From: Bacillota bacterium
GTDB taxonomy: Bacteria > Bacillota > Clostridia > Christensenellales > SZUA-584
Direction: 5' to 3'
Length of the DNA: 64,000 bases
Assembly: GCA_023391105.1 (NCBI GenBank)
Contig: JAEWBO010000023.1
Span: 1-64,000, forward strand
Numbering within the stretch: position 1 is the stretch's first letter; the number at the start of each line of letters is the position of its first letter. The notes under the pieces are model-generated. The model had not been told where the DNA came from. It saw nothing but the letters and a program-made list of their open reading frames with translations, and searched no databases. Positions 52,433-61,798 of this stretch are shown here, piece after piece. Position numbers and translations under genes: made by a program.

Positions 52433-53053
52433 TTAAATAAAATATTCAATCGTACGTCCTGGCGTCTGCCTCGTATTCTCGTTAAACAGCAGCACCGCTT
52501 CGCGAATATCAATTGGCCCAAGTGTATAGGCACCCTTTTCTTCTTTGTTGAGTATATCGAAAGACACTTTACGGTTCATCTTAGCGGGGGCATCTAAAAC
52601 CATTTCAATGCCCGGAATTTTAAAAGCCTTTTTTCGAAAGTACGGGTCAAACATACAGATAGAATTTTGGCTCACACCTGTAAACAGCACATAATGCCAG
52701 CAGCCATAGTTGAGCCGTACCACCGCAACCCCTCCCTGCTGCAGCCCAGCCACAAGCCTGCTGTTTTGGCTCACAAAAACATCAGATCCCGTAAGGAACT
52801 CACCGCGTATCGGAAAGTGTTTTACCTTTCCAAACTGATTGAGCCAGTTACAAAGAAACATCATGGCCATGCCTGATGTACCGCTTTTGCCAAACTCACC
52901 CTTCTCGTTGTAGGCGTCTAGGCTGAAAAGGACAATATGCTTAATCACATCTGGCGGTATCTCTTCGCGATTGAAAAGATAGCTGATTGCATTTGTTAAA
53001 GTGGTGGGACCGCAATCGAACTCGGACGCCTGATAGCTCAATGGAATTTTCAT
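52433..53053 (-). CDS. Peptidase C39-like protein
   Basis: The 206-residue protein has the papain-like pattern of C39-type peptidases: the nucleophile in SEFDCGPTTLTNA (C14), the histidine in GCWHYVLFTG and the acidic residue in MFDPYFR. There is no membrane or ABC part, so it is a free C39-like enzyme, perhaps a small-peptide or amide hydrolase. It overlaps the M20 peptidase gene by 4 bases (ATGA) and is last in the long operon with the ArsS and glycosyltransferase genes. Confidence 0.85.
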   Translation of the reverse strand: MKIPLSYQASEFDCGPTTLTNAISYLFNREEIPPDVIKHIVLFSLDAYNEKGEFGKSGTSGMAMMFLCNWLNQFGKVKHFPIRGEFLTGSDVFVSQNSRLVAGLQQGGVAVVRLNYGCWHYVLFTGVSQNSICMFDPYFRKKAFKIPGIEMVLDAPAKMNRKVSFDILNKEEKGAYTLGPIDIREAVLLFNENTRQTPGRTIEYFI

Positions 53054-54183
53054 TCTATCTCCTCGTCTTCAGCAATCATCAGTGAAGCAGCCAGTCTTGC
53101 ACTTTGAATCAGTTCACCCATCGTCGTGTACTCCTCGCATGTGTGGCACCCATGCATGCCCGACGCTATAACCAGACCGCTGATTCCGTTTTCTGCGAGA
53201 TAATTGTTGTCGCTGCCGCCCATGGTTTTTACCATATTTGTTTGAAGTCCCATCACCTTGCATACGGTTACAAATCGCTTTGCCACCGGAAAATCCAACG
53301 ATGTTTCATAGGCTTTGCAGCCTGTCGTGGCGTCGAATAATAACGACGCGCCAAACGCATCCGCACTCACTGAAAACTGCTGTTTGATCGCTTCCACAAG
53401 ATCAAGAGCTTTTTGATGAGATAAACTGCGCACCTCTCCGCGCACGGTGCATTGATCCGGCACAATGTTCGTTGCGCGGCCCCCGTTTATGATGCCGATA
53501 TTCAACGTTGTGTTGTCATCAACATGCCCCAGCTTCATTTTGCTGACAGCTTCGGCTGCCGCTGCAATAGCATGAACACCATTCTCGGGCTCAAAGCCCG
53601 CATGAGCGGCTTTTCCCGTTATCGCAGCTGTAAAAAGCACAATACTGGGAGCGCTGTATGCGGCTGAGCCGATGTCCCCTGACAAGTCAAGAACATATGC
53701 CTGCCTCGATTTTATTTGAGTAAAATCAAATTGAGCAGCACCTCCGCAATATACTTCTTCTGCAATAGTGAACAATACCTCGATGGGCCGATGGCGAATT
53801 CCGTTCTTTGTAACAACGCGCAAAGCTTCCAATATCGCTGTGATACCCGATATATCATCTGCGCCGAGCACGGTATCTCCCCCGCTAGTGATGCGGCCGC
53901 TATCTGAAATTATCGCGCGTTTCCCCGCCGACGGCTCGACGGTGTCCATATGGGCACAAAACAGCAGCGGTTCACCAAGCGTTTCTTCTCCCTTGAGATA
54001 GCCATAAAGGTTGCCGCATCCGTTTTCATGACCAGCTCCCGCCCTATCTTCCGAAATAATAAAGCCCATCTCAATAAGCTGATATTTAATGTATTCGCAA
54101 ATCTTCTTTTCGCCATAAGATGGGCTGCCTATAGTCACCAGTGCGCAGAACTCATTTTTTAGCCGATCGACGTTGATATCCAT
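53050..54183 (-). CDS. M20 family metallopeptidase (peptidase T-like)
   Basis: The 377-residue dizinc peptidase has the metal ligands in FCAHMDTVEP (H and D), LGADDISGI, IAEEVYCGGA (catalytic Glu-Glu), LDLSGDIG, and a final histidine in MHGCHTCEE. A lid or dimerisation domain lies at about 185-290. It belongs to the PepT-like branch of tripeptidases. It starts 20 bases after the glycosyltransferase and overlaps the C39 gene. Its link to the arsenosugar-type genes is not obvious. Confidence 0.88.
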   Translation of the reverse strand: MDINVDRLKNEFCALVTIGSPSYGEKKICEYIKYQLIEMGFIISEDRAGAGHENGCGNLYGYLKGEETLGEPLLFCAHMDTVEPSAGKRAIISDSGRITSGGDTVLGADDISGITAILEALRVVTKNGIRHRPIEVLFTIAEEVYCGGAAQFDFTQIKSRQAYVLDLSGDIGSAAYSAPSIVLFTAAITGKAAHAGFEPENGVHAIAAAAEAVSKMKLGHVDDNTTLNIGIINGGRATNIVPDQCTVRGEVRSLSHQKALDLVEAIKQQFSVSADAFGASLLFDATTGCKAYETSLDFPVAKRFVTVCKVMGLQTNMVKTMGGSDNNYLAENGISGLVIASGMHGCHTCEEYTTMGELIQSARLAASLMIAEDEEIE

Positions 54184-54203
54184 ACCGTCTCCAATGTCAT
54201 TAT

Positions 54204-54896
54204 TTATTTCATATATTTTACCTTACTTCCCAGCCAGATGTATAGCTTTCTCTGTTCAGGCAGCATGTCATTTTGATTGTCATGGAAAGTTTGATAAAGC
54301 AGGTTAAGATCGTCAAAATGGTCAACGTCGATTTCTTCCGAAATCATGGAAATGGTATGCCCCGAGTTTTCAAGCTGAGTAAACAGCTGTTTTAACGTAC
54401 TCTCACAGCTATATTCCACACGGCTCCATATGGTTCTTTGAATTCGAATATTGGAGCCAAACAGGTAAAACCCACCGTCCGCGCTTGGCCCAATCACGCA
54501 GTTGTCAGGCTTAGAAGATAGCTTGTCAACGGTCTCCAGAATCACTGAAGGCTTGAGCTGCGGGCTGTCTGTCCCAATGAGTATCACTTGCCTATATCGG
54601 CTGAACAGCTCTTCAGATATATTGGCGAGGCTTTCCCCCAGCCCATTTTCTCCGGTCCATAACACCGGAAACAATTTTGTGTTTTTCTGTTCGACAGCTT
54701 GCTTTTCAGGCATCGCCCAAAATAGATCAATGGTGCTCCCAGAAAGCTCTTTGGCTGTCAGCGCGATTTCTTCGACTGCATCAACACTCATACGATAGAA
54801 CGTCTGCGCGTTTGTCTGCCCAAAATCCACTGCCAGCCTTGTTTTGACCGGAGATAGCCCCGGAATCTTGGCAAAAATGGCCAATGCTGTTTTCAT
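54204..54896 (-). CDS. DUF2064/TIGR04282-type glycosyltransferase
   Basis: The 230-residue protein begins MKTALAIFAKIPGLSPVKTRLA, the hallmark of the DUF2064 group, with the metal-binding segment LIGTDSPQL and the sugar-binding ADGGFYLFG. This family was named from its repeated occurrence with the radical-SAM arsenosugar protein and called transferase 1 in those clusters. The nucleotide-sugar partner is unknown. It overlaps the phosphorylase gene by 4 bases, showing tight coupling. Confidence 0.88.
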   Translation of the reverse strand: MKTALAIFAKIPGLSPVKTRLAVDFGQTNAQTFYRMSVDAVEEIALTAKELSGSTIDLFWAMPEKQAVEQKNTKLFPVLWTGENGLGESLANISEELFSRYRQVILIGTDSPQLKPSVILETVDKLSSKPDNCVIGPSADGGFYLFGSNIRIQRTIWSRVEYSCESTLKQLFTQLENSGHTISMISEEIDVDHFDDLNLLYQTFHDNQNDMLPEQRKLYIWLGSKVKYMK

Positions 54897-55684
54897 GATT
54901 CGAACCGATAGACGACACCGTTATCAAAAGCAACCGGCTTGGCATTTTGAATAAACTTAATAATCGCTTTACTAAATACAAGCTTGCTTTGCTTCAGATT
55001 CGCATTGAGCTCTTCCAAGGATGTCGGAACCGCAGCTACCCCATTCGCATAATCGCTGCCAAAACCAATCAGTTGGTATGGAATTTCAAGTTCACCCGAT
55101 AATACGATCTCAGGCCCGGCCGTCTGGCTGACTGCGGATACGCCATATTGCGCGAGCGCCGCTATCTCCGCTCTGGAATTAAAACGCGGACCGTTCACAT
55201 GGCCGTATACTGCCCGATTATAGTATTCAAGGCCAAGGCTTTGAATACTGTCGATGACAAGTTCACGTAAACTGCCCGAAAAAGGCTGGTTAAAAATCAG
55301 ATGTCCTCTGTCCTTCTCGCCGATACGATGAAATATTGTGCACAGTTCACCGTTTGGCAGCCTGTTCTCAGGAAAAAACAAATCGTCGAATACAAAAAGC
55401 TTCGCCAGTGAAAACTCAGGCTGTACCACTCCGGCCACAGTCGTGGCGAGTATCGCAGAAACCCCAAGGCGGCTCAAGGCGGCAATGTTGGCCCGATGAT
55501 TGATCTGATGCGGGAGTATTTGGTGCCCTTTCCCATGACGGTTAACAAAGTACACCTCAGCTGCCTCGATATGACCCGCTAAAACAGATACTTCGCCAAA
55601 GTCAGTTGCGACGATGATCTCATGCTGATCTTCAAGCTCTTGAAAATCATAAAAGAAAGAGCCGCTAATAATCCCGAATTTCAT
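54893..55684 (-). CDS. Nucleoside phosphorylase (MTAP/PNP family)
   Basis: A 263-residue purine nucleoside or methylthioadenosine phosphorylase-like protein. N-terminal MKFGIISGSFFYDF aligns with the phosphate-binding region, with catalytic segments NHRANIAALSRLGV and the purine-binding VYGHVNGPRFNSRAEI...GVSAVSQTAGPE. Arsenosugar pathways need a nucleosidase to remove adenine from the ArsS product, which this enzyme could supply. It overlaps both neighbouring genes (20 and 4 bases). Confidence 0.85.
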   Translation of the reverse strand: MKFGIISGSFFYDFQELEDQHEIIVATDFGEVSVLAGHIEAAEVYFVNRHGKGHQILPHQINHRANIAALSRLGVSAILATTVAGVVQPEFSLAKLFVFDDLFFPENRLPNGELCTIFHRIGEKDRGHLIFNQPFSGSLRELVIDSIQSLGLEYYNRAVYGHVNGPRFNSRAEIAALAQYGVSAVSQTAGPEIVLSGELEIPYQLIGFGSDYANGVAAVPTSLEELNANLKQSKLVFSKAIIKFIQNAKPVAFDNGVVYRFES

Positions 55685-56354
55685 GCATATTCCTCCGATT
55701 ATTCTTTTTATCCTGCTTTGCCTGCTTGCGCCAAAGAGTCAGATGTTTCACCGTTGTTCTGAGCCACCCATTCTCCTCGTATTTTCTGGCACTCGTCAGA
55801 ATCTTCATCCCAATTGGCTTTATGCGTACACGATGCCTTCTGTAGTCTCTGATAAGCAGGTGATCCTCGCCGTATTCCGCTTCTTCTGAAAAGCCAGACA
55901 GCTTTTTGAAAAGCTCCTCTTTAATAAGAAAAGCCTGATCTCCAAACGGCGTTTTTAAAAATCGGCAGCGAAACCACACACCGATTTCATTAAGCCGCAT
56001 CAAACGGCAACCCTGTGAAAAAAACTTTAAATCAAAATAATACAACGCCGCTTTATCTTGTTTCATCGTTCGCTGCAGTGTATCTGCCGTCATATCGAGC
56101 AGTATGGAATCAGCGTGTAAAAACCACAGGTACTCACCATCCACGTGCTGTGCACCAGTATTGAGGCAGCGTGCCCTTCCTGTTTGCGATTGTATCCATT
56201 GCGCTCTGCTTTCAAGCGCCGCGCTAATGAATGTCCTATTAGGCGAACACAAAAGTATCTCCCACTCAGCCGGAAAGTCCGTCAGCTGCTTTTCCAACAA
56301 CTCATTGAATCGTTCTCCTGGTGCCAAGGGGATGATTACGCTCAGCTTTTTCAT
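55665..56354 (-). CDS. Family 2 glycosyltransferase (TIGR04283-like)
   Basis: The 229-residue GT-A fold glycosyltransferase has KKLSVIIPLAPGE at the start, the SQTGRARCLNTGAQ loop, and the DXD-like FLHADSIL. The end GEDHLLIRDYRRHRVRIK is typical of transferase 2 of arsenosugar-type clusters. The C-terminal 30 residues are basic and overlap the next gene by 20 bases. It probably glycosylates a 5-deoxyribosyl arsenical or a similar small acceptor, by context. Confidence 0.85.
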   Translation of the reverse strand: MKKLSVIIPLAPGERFNELLEKQLTDFPAEWEILLCSPNRTFISAALESRAQWIQSQTGRARCLNTGAQHVDGEYLWFLHADSILLDMTADTLQRTMKQDKAALYYFDLKFFSQGCRLMRLNEIGVWFRCRFLKTPFGDQAFLIKEELFKKLSGFSEEAEYGEDHLLIRDYRRHRVRIKPIGMKILTSARKYEENGWLRTTVKHLTLWRKQAKQDKKNNRRNMHEIRDY

Positions 56355-57829
56355 TGCTTCACAATGCGCCGGAATAAAGCCAGCGGGTTCTTCTTCTGCG
56401 GAAGAGCTTTGCCGCCGCCTTGCGGCAAAAACTCATAGAGATTGCTGTTTATAATCTCGTCGGTTATACGCGCCGCTTCTATCACATAGTTCTCGCACGT
56501 GATTTTATGCTCCGCCGAATTCCATTTCACGTTTTTGGTCAGCACACGGCAGCATATCGCCTTCGTTTTTTCCTTAAACCGCTTATGCAGCTCGTTAACC
56601 GCCAAATACACCATTCTCTCAGACTCGTAGGTTTTGTTTCGTCCCGCAATCAAACCAAGCGCCATCACAGCGCCTGTCACAGCACCGCAGGCACAGCCGG
56701 ATTCCCCCAAACCCGAACCAAATCCCGTCGCGATTTTGTAGTTGCTTTCCTCCAGACCCAATCGATACACCTCGTTAAAAGCGCGAAGAACAGCCTCGCT
56801 GCAATACAAGCCATTACGAAAATACCTTAAGGACAGGGCCACAGCAGGCGAGAATTCTGAATTATCGTCCTCTTGCACAGTGCGTTTTATGTTATCCTTT
56901 TCGGAGTCAAAATCATCAAACAGCCACGTGCTTAAATACCGTTCTCCCGAATCAGGAAACACCGTCAATATCCGTTTGCCTTCGTATTCTGGCCTCTTGG
57001 CGACCTGAAGTGCCGCCCACATCGCCGCAGCCGATGAGATACCGACGAGCAGCCCTTCCTTTTTGGAGAGCTCTCTTGCGATCTCTCCGGCATCTTCGTC
57101 TTTTACCGTGATGATTTCGTCGATTATGCTCTGATCAAGCACCGATGGAATAAACCCGGCACCGATGCCCTGCAGTTTGTGAGGTGCCGCAATGCCGCCG
57201 GATAATACCGCAGACTTAAAAGGCTCCACCGCAATGACTTTTATATTCGGATTATGTTTTTTGAGCACCTGCCCGACCCCGGTCAGCGTACCGCCTGTGC
57301 CGACCCCTGCCACAAAAACATCAATGCTGCCGTCGGTATCTCTTAAAATCTCCTGAGCAGTCGTTTGTCTGTGCATCTCGGGATTGCTCAAATTGGCGAA
57401 CTGCTGCAGAATATATGCGTTTGGTATTGTCTGCGCAAGTTCATTTGCTTTTTCCACAGCGCCATCCATGCCGTCGTACGCTTCCGTCAGAACAACTTCC
57501 GCACCCAGCACATGGAGTATCTTTCTTCTTTCAATGCTCATGGTCTCAGGCATTGTGAGTATCAGCTTATAACCTTTTATGGCGCTAACGAAGGCAAGGC
57601 CGATGCCGGTGTTGCCGCTTGTGGGTTCAAGCAGCACATCACCGGGCTTTATAATACCTTCCCTTTCCGCGCTTTCGATCATTGAGAACCCAATTCGGTC
57701 TTTCACGCTGGAAAGCGGATTGAACATTTCAAGCTTGGCAATGATCTCGGCTTGCGTCGGGTTTATTTTCGTAATTCTGACCAGAGGGGTATTCCCAATC
57801 AGTTGTGTCAAATCTTCCGCTATTTTCAT
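56351..57829 (-). CDS. cysK: Cysteine synthase fused to a C-GCAxxG-C-C domain
   Basis: Residues 1-305 are an O-acetylserine sulfhydrylase: PLP lysine in SSVKDRIGFSM, TSGNTGIGLAF for the substrate loop, and GTGGTLTGVG for phosphate. Residues 325-460 carry a C-GCAxxG-C-C domain (YCSEAVLRAF, GESGCACGAVTGA, CCRVL, ITCENYV). The fusion is 492 residues against about 310 for CysK alone. It links cysteine formation to a probable metal or redox domain, and the operon places it beside ArsS and a rhodanese, so it may feed sulfide-type or selenide/arsenic thiol chemistry. Overlaps the next gene by 4 bases. Confidence 0.9.
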   Translation of the reverse strand: MKIAEDLTQLIGNTPLVRITKINPTQAEIIAKLEMFNPLSSVKDRIGFSMIESAEREGIIKPGDVLLEPTSGNTGIGLAFVSAIKGYKLILTMPETMSIERRKILHVLGAEVVLTEAYDGMDGAVEKANELAQTIPNAYILQQFANLSNPEMHRQTTAQEILRDTDGSIDVFVAGVGTGGTLTGVGQVLKKHNPNIKVIAVEPFKSAVLSGGIAAPHKLQGIGAGFIPSVLDQSIIDEIITVKDEDAGEIARELSKKEGLLVGISSAAAMWAALQVAKRPEYEGKRILTVFPDSGERYLSTWLFDDFDSEKDNIKRTVQEDDNSEFSPAVALSLRYFRNGLYCSEAVLRAFNEVYRLGLEESNYKIATGFGSGLGESGCACGAVTGAVMALGLIAGRNKTYESERMVYLAVNELHKRFKEKTKAICCRVLTKNVKWNSAEHKITCENYVIEAARITDEIINSNLYEFLPQGGGKALPQKKNPLALFRRIVKQ

Positions 57830-57858
57830 AATAGGTCTCCCGCTATTGATTCTTAAAG

Positions 57859-58842
57859 TTATACCAAGGTGCCTTTACAAGAGCTTCCGCTGCCTGCCAC
57901 ACACGCAAAGCAATGCTGACCAAAGGCAATCCGGTCGGTAATCTCGGCAAAATCGTTGATTTTCCAGACCGAATTTTCATTTGAGCATATCGGCTTATTG
58001 AGAGCAATATTAAAATCACAATCAAATAATCGTCCGTCGTAATCAACAGATATCTGACTCTTACACATCACCTTATCAGCCGCCTCGTGATTAAAGGCGG
58101 CGCAAAGAAGACTGTTGTAACGGCTGAGCTTTTTGTCGTGCGTGAGCATATGCTCATATCTGCCTATAGGCATGTTTGAAATTGTGTAAAGATTATTAAA
58201 AACAATGCCATATCGGTCTTCCAGCGCTTCTTTGTAATCCGCTTGCAGCTTCGTCTGGTCTCCCGGCAAATAATCATCAAGAGGATTGTAAACTAAATGC
58301 AGCTTAAGACCACTGCCCTCTTTGCCATACCCTAATGCGTTCAGTTTTACCAGGGCTTCAATGCTTTTTGTATAGACATCGGTTCCTCTTTGCAGGTCGA
58401 CATTATCTTGTGTATAACAGGGAAGCGATGCACATACCGTGACGCCGTTCTCAGCCAAAATATTTGCCGTGTCTTCTTGGCCCGCTTCGAGCAGTATCGT
58501 TAAATTACAGCGGTCAACGATTTCGAGTTCCAGTTCTTTAAGACGCCTGACCAAATACTTAAAATTCGGGTTCAGCTCCGGGGCACCGCCGGTTAAGTCC
58601 ACCGTCTTTATATTCTGATTGTTTGCAAGCAAATCAATAATGCGGTTGATAATCAACGCCGGCATTTCTTCTTTTATGTCCGGCCCGGCATTCACGTGGC
58701 AATGTCGGCATCTTTGATTACACTTTTTTGTGATATTAAGCTGCAATGTGTCTATCGATTTACGGGTTTGGCTCACCTCATGCTTCGCCAGTGTATCTTC
58801 AAAGCTGCATGTTTGCAGCAGTAGCTCTCCCAATTCAATCAC
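57859..58842 (-). CDS. arsS: Arsenosugar biosynthesis radical SAM protein ArsS
   Basis: ArsS transfers a 5'-deoxyadenosyl group to dimethylated arsenic. The 327-residue protein has the cluster motif CNQRCRHC (C41, C45, C48), the family segments DLTGGAPELNPNFKYLVR, ASLPCYTQDNVDLQRG and VYNPLDDYLPGDQ, and the Cys-rich end CDFN, HCFACVAGSGSSC. Length matches. In some homologues a position in the tail is selenocysteine, but here cysteines are used. ArsM, the arsenic methylase that makes the substrate, is not in the window. It overlaps the TVP38 gene by 4 bases. Confidence 0.92.
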   Translation of the reverse strand: MIELGELLLQTCSFEDTLAKHEVSQTRKSIDTLQLNITKKCNQRCRHCHVNAGPDIKEEMPALIINRIIDLLANNQNIKTVDLTGGAPELNPNFKYLVRRLKELELEIVDRCNLTILLEAGQEDTANILAENGVTVCASLPCYTQDNVDLQRGTDVYTKSIEALVKLNALGYGKEGSGLKLHLVYNPLDDYLPGDQTKLQADYKEALEDRYGIVFNNLYTISNMPIGRYEHMLTHDKKLSRYNSLLCAAFNHEAADKVMCKSQISVDYDGRLFDCDFNIALNKPICSNENSVWKINDFAEITDRIAFGQHCFACVAGSGSSCKGTLV

Positions 58843-59597
58843 CCCTGTTTCGTCGTCCCTGTATTGTCTAAAGCGGGCGCTGCGCTGTCCAAAATCTCTG
58901 CGCTTTGAGCGCTTTCTGCTTTGGCTTTGCGTTGTTTATATATTGAGCGCAAGATGGATGTCAGACCGAACAGAGCAAACACGATGAGCAGACCGTATAC
59001 AAAAGTTTTTGCTCCTCCGCCCAGCATTTTTCCCGCATAAGAATAGACGATTGTAGCAGGCAGCTGGCCTATACCGGTCGCGATAAAAAACGGCCAGAAT
59101 TTGATAGACGTGAGCCCTGCCGCATAGCTCACAATATCAAAAGGCATAAATGGCAGCAGCCTTGCAATCACGATGGATTTAGAACCGTACTTTTCGAAAA
59201 AGCCGTCTACTGAAGCCAGTGCACTTTTTCCTGTCAGCTTTGTGACCGCTCTTCTTCCGTAAAGCTTCGCAATGCCAAAGCACGCGGCTGCACCGACCAT
59301 TGAACTCGTCCATGAGAGCACGGCCCCGCCAACCCATCCGAATATGGCTGCATTCGCAAAGGTGATGAGAAAAGCGGGCAATGGCGCGGCCAGTGATTGA
59401 AAAACCATTAAGGCAAACGATATAACAATGGCCAGCACGCCAAAAGAACGTATATATTCTTTGACCGGCTCAGGATCGGCAGACGACAGCACTTTGGCAA
59501 ACTCAATAATGGCAGATCTGCTATCCGGGACTAAAAAAACCGCCAGCAAAACGGCAGGGATTGCAATCATGATACCGATTTTTAATTTTCTATTCAT
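58839..59597 (-). CDS. TVP38/TMEM64 (DedA-like) membrane protein
   Basis: The 252-residue protein has six helices and the TVP38 signatures FQSLAAPLPAFLITFANAAIFG, GAAACFGIAKLYGRR and RLLPFMPFDIVSYAAGLTS. DedA/TVP38 proteins are thought to move lipids or ions. In arsenosugar-type clusters they are frequent companions. The last 25 residues are polar. Starts 53 bases after the upstream gene. Confidence 0.88.
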   Translation of the reverse strand: MNRKLKIGIMIAIPAVLLAVFLVPDSRSAIIEFAKVLSSADPEPVKEYIRSFGVLAIVISFALMVFQSLAAPLPAFLITFANAAIFGWVGGAVLSWTSSMVGAAACFGIAKLYGRRAVTKLTGKSALASVDGFFEKYGSKSIVIARLLPFMPFDIVSYAAGLTSIKFWPFFIATGIGQLPATIVYSYAGKMLGGGAKTFVYGLLIVFALFGLTSILRSIYKQRKAKAESAQSAEILDSAAPALDNTGTTKQG

Positions 59598-59650
59598 CTT
59601 CTATATCTCCATTCAATGTACCGATTAAGGTATAATTGATATATTTCAAG

Positions 59651-60616
59651 CTAACTCAGCAAGGTTTCACTCTCCGCGATTTTTACGCTCTTTTTACCCT
59701 TGTTAATAAACAGCCACTGAATACCCCCCACCAGACTGTATGCGGATACAGCTATCGCAAACAGCACAGAAACGGTCAATGCAGCTGATGCTGTGAACCC
59801 ATATGGCTGAAGCAGGAATATATAGGCGCCTTCTCTCATGCCGTATCCGTTTACGCCAACCGGCACCATCGCAAGTACAGAAGACGCGCATGTGATTAAA
59901 AACAGATCCGGCAAAGGCGGCAGCGGTTGGTTTAGGCCCGCGATCACAGCCCCCACAACAAAGGCGACAACCGTTTGAAACAACACAGATTCAATCAGGC
60001 ATATCCCAAGGGCCTTCTTTTTGCTTCTCAGTTCTTTTGCCGATCCGGCAAACCGGGCCCAGCCGCGGCTGAATTTTCCGTCTCTCTTTCTCAGCTGTTT
60101 CGGCACCCAGCCCGACATTAAAACGGCTGCGAGCAGCAGCCCCGCCAGCAGCAGCCCGGCGAGCAATACCACTGCGATTCTCGAAGGGCTTTTAGAAAAA
60201 GCCGAACTAACCAGCCCGAGCAATGCAAGGGTAATGGTGGCGATCACTCTTTCCATCACCACCGAGGAAGCCGCCGCCGAGGTGTTCTCAGCTTCTTTAC
60301 CCGCAAGGTATATACGGATGCCGTCTCCGCCGATGCTGGATGGCAAAAAGTTGTTAAAGAAAAGGCCGCAGTTGTAATAAGCTATCAGCCTGCCAAAGCT
60401 GATGCTGATTCCCTGTGCTTTGATTAAGGCCCCCCATTTAAGGGCACTGATCAGCACAGAAAGCAGTATCAACATAAAAACCGGGAGCAGCCATACAAGA
60501 TTGAAATGGGTCAGCGACTTTGCCACCTGATCAATATCCGCGAGCGTAACAGCCAACGCCAACAGCCCCAGGGAAATGACGATCCGCAATACCGTCCAAA
60601 CTTTCTTCTTGCTCAT
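59651..60616 (-). CDS. Lysylphosphatidylglycerol synthase-type transmembrane protein (UPF0104/AglD family)
   Basis: The 321-residue protein has about eight helices and the UPF0104 pattern (NCGLFFNNFLPSSIGGDGIR; VPVGVNGYGMREGAYIFLL). Such domains occur as flippase-like parts of MprF and as stand-alone proteins near glycosyltransferases. It may flip or bind a lipid-linked sugar product of this operon. I take the ATG at 60616, with GGAG upstream, over the TTG at 60631. It lies 28 bases after the rhodanese gene. Confidence 0.85.
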   Translation of the reverse strand: MSKKKVWTVLRIVISLGLLALAVTLADIDQVAKSLTHFNLVWLLPVFMLILLSVLISALKWGALIKAQGISISFGRLIAYYNCGLFFNNFLPSSIGGDGIRIYLAGKEAENTSAAASSVVMERVIATITLALLGLVSSAFSKSPSRIAVVLLAGLLLAGLLLAAVLMSGWVPKQLRKRDGKFSRGWARFAGSAKELRSKKKALGICLIESVLFQTVVAFVVGAVIAGLNQPLPPLPDLFLITCASSVLAMVPVGVNGYGMREGAYIFLLQPYGFTASAALTVSVLFAIAVSAYSLVGGIQWLFINKGKKSVKIAESETLLS

Positions 60617-60644
60617 TTTGACTGCTCCCAATTTAAAGTTAATG

Positions 60645-61754
60645 TTAGTACACTATCAATTCATCAAGAATTGTGCTGTCGATTTCCTGACCGGTTCCGA
60701 CCCAGCCGCTGAAGCTCACGTTATAATTGCGCACCTTTGTAAACCCGGCGGCTTGCAGTATGATAGCAGCGAAACCAGAACGTATACCGCCCGTGCAATA
60801 AGTAATGATTTCATCATCAGCTGTGTAGCCTAGCGCTTCCACTCTCGCTCTGATCTGAGCAGGTGTCAGCAGCGTTCCATCAGCATTATAAAAATCTTTA
60901 AACCAGATGTGTTTGGAACTCGGAATGCGGCCATTTGTCTTCTCACCATAATTCTTAAGGCCTGCATATTCCGCATCTTCTCTCGTATCCAGCAGCTTCA
61001 AGGTGTCCAGATTCGCTGCAAGATAATCCGTTTCGGCAATGAGATTCTCATTGGGACTGGCTTTGGGCCCTGTGACCGTTGTGATTTTTGTGGCTTCCGT
61101 GGAAACTTCACCACCGGCATCCTGCCACGCTTTGATGCCGCCATTGAGAATAAACGTGTTTGTCAAACCAAAAACACGGAAGGTCCAAAGCTGACGGCCT
61201 TCTTCGCCTCGGCCCGCCTGTGTATCGGTGTAAATCACGACCGGCTTTGTACCGTCGATTCCCAAATCACCGAATATCTTGGAAAGCTCATCATACGATT
61301 TGATATGCGCCCAATCGCCGCTCGCCTGATCGACGCTCACGTTAGACCATTCCTGCCATGTGGCACGAACCGCATTCGGTAAGTGGCCCTTATCGTAAGC
61401 TTCCTGTGCGCGGGCATCCAGCACGATCACATTGTCGTATTCTTTCTGAAGCTTTTCCACCGAGTATACATAAGAATCAAAGAGTTCCTGATCGCTGTCT
61501 TTTTCTGTGACATCAGTCGGGGCAGGAAGAACCTCGGAATTGTTGTCTCCCGTTCTGATGGTTCTTGTTGTTTCGGCAGGCGATGCCGATTCGGTCTCAG
61601 TTGCTGTTTCGCTGGCCGAAGCCGATTCCGTTACAGCTGCCGTTTCAGTGGCTGATTCCGTGATTTGCGACGCAACAGGCGCTGCGCACGCTGCAAAAGT
61701 GGAAGCCACAAGCACAAATACCAATAACAAAGCGACTATTTTTAAATTTTTCAT
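60645..61754 (-). CDS. Rhodanese lipoprotein with two domains (thiosulfate/3-mercaptopyruvate sulfurtransferase type)
   Basis: The 369-residue protein has a lipoprotein signal (STFAAC, cysteine near 22), a Thr/Ser/Glu/Ala-rich linker (about 25-85), and two rhodanese domains. The first lacks the catalytic cysteine (TDTQAGRGEEG). The second has it in TYCTGGIRSG, so it should be active. It is anchored outside the cell and could move sulfur among thiosulfate, cyanide or other sulfane compounds. First large gene of the operon, 44 bases after the leader peptide, behind AAGGAG. Confidence 0.9.
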   Translation of the reverse strand: MKNLKIVALLLVFVLVASTFAACAAPVASQITESATETAAVTESASASETATETESASPAETTRTIRTGDNNSEVLPAPTDVTEKDSDQELFDSYVYSVEKLQKEYDNVIVLDARAQEAYDKGHLPNAVRATWQEWSNVSVDQASGDWAHIKSYDELSKIFGDLGIDGTKPVVIYTDTQAGRGEEGRQLWTFRVFGLTNTFILNGGIKAWQDAGGEVSTEATKITTVTGPKASPNENLIAETDYLAANLDTLKLLDTREDAEYAGLKNYGEKTNGRIPSSKHIWFKDFYNADGTLLTPAQIRARVEALGYTADDEIITYCTGGIRSGFAAIILQAAGFTKVRNYNVSFSGWVGTGQEIDSTILDELIVY

Positions 61755-61798
61755 TTTGAATTCTCCTTTTAATTTTCTTTGTTTGCTTTATTAATTTT

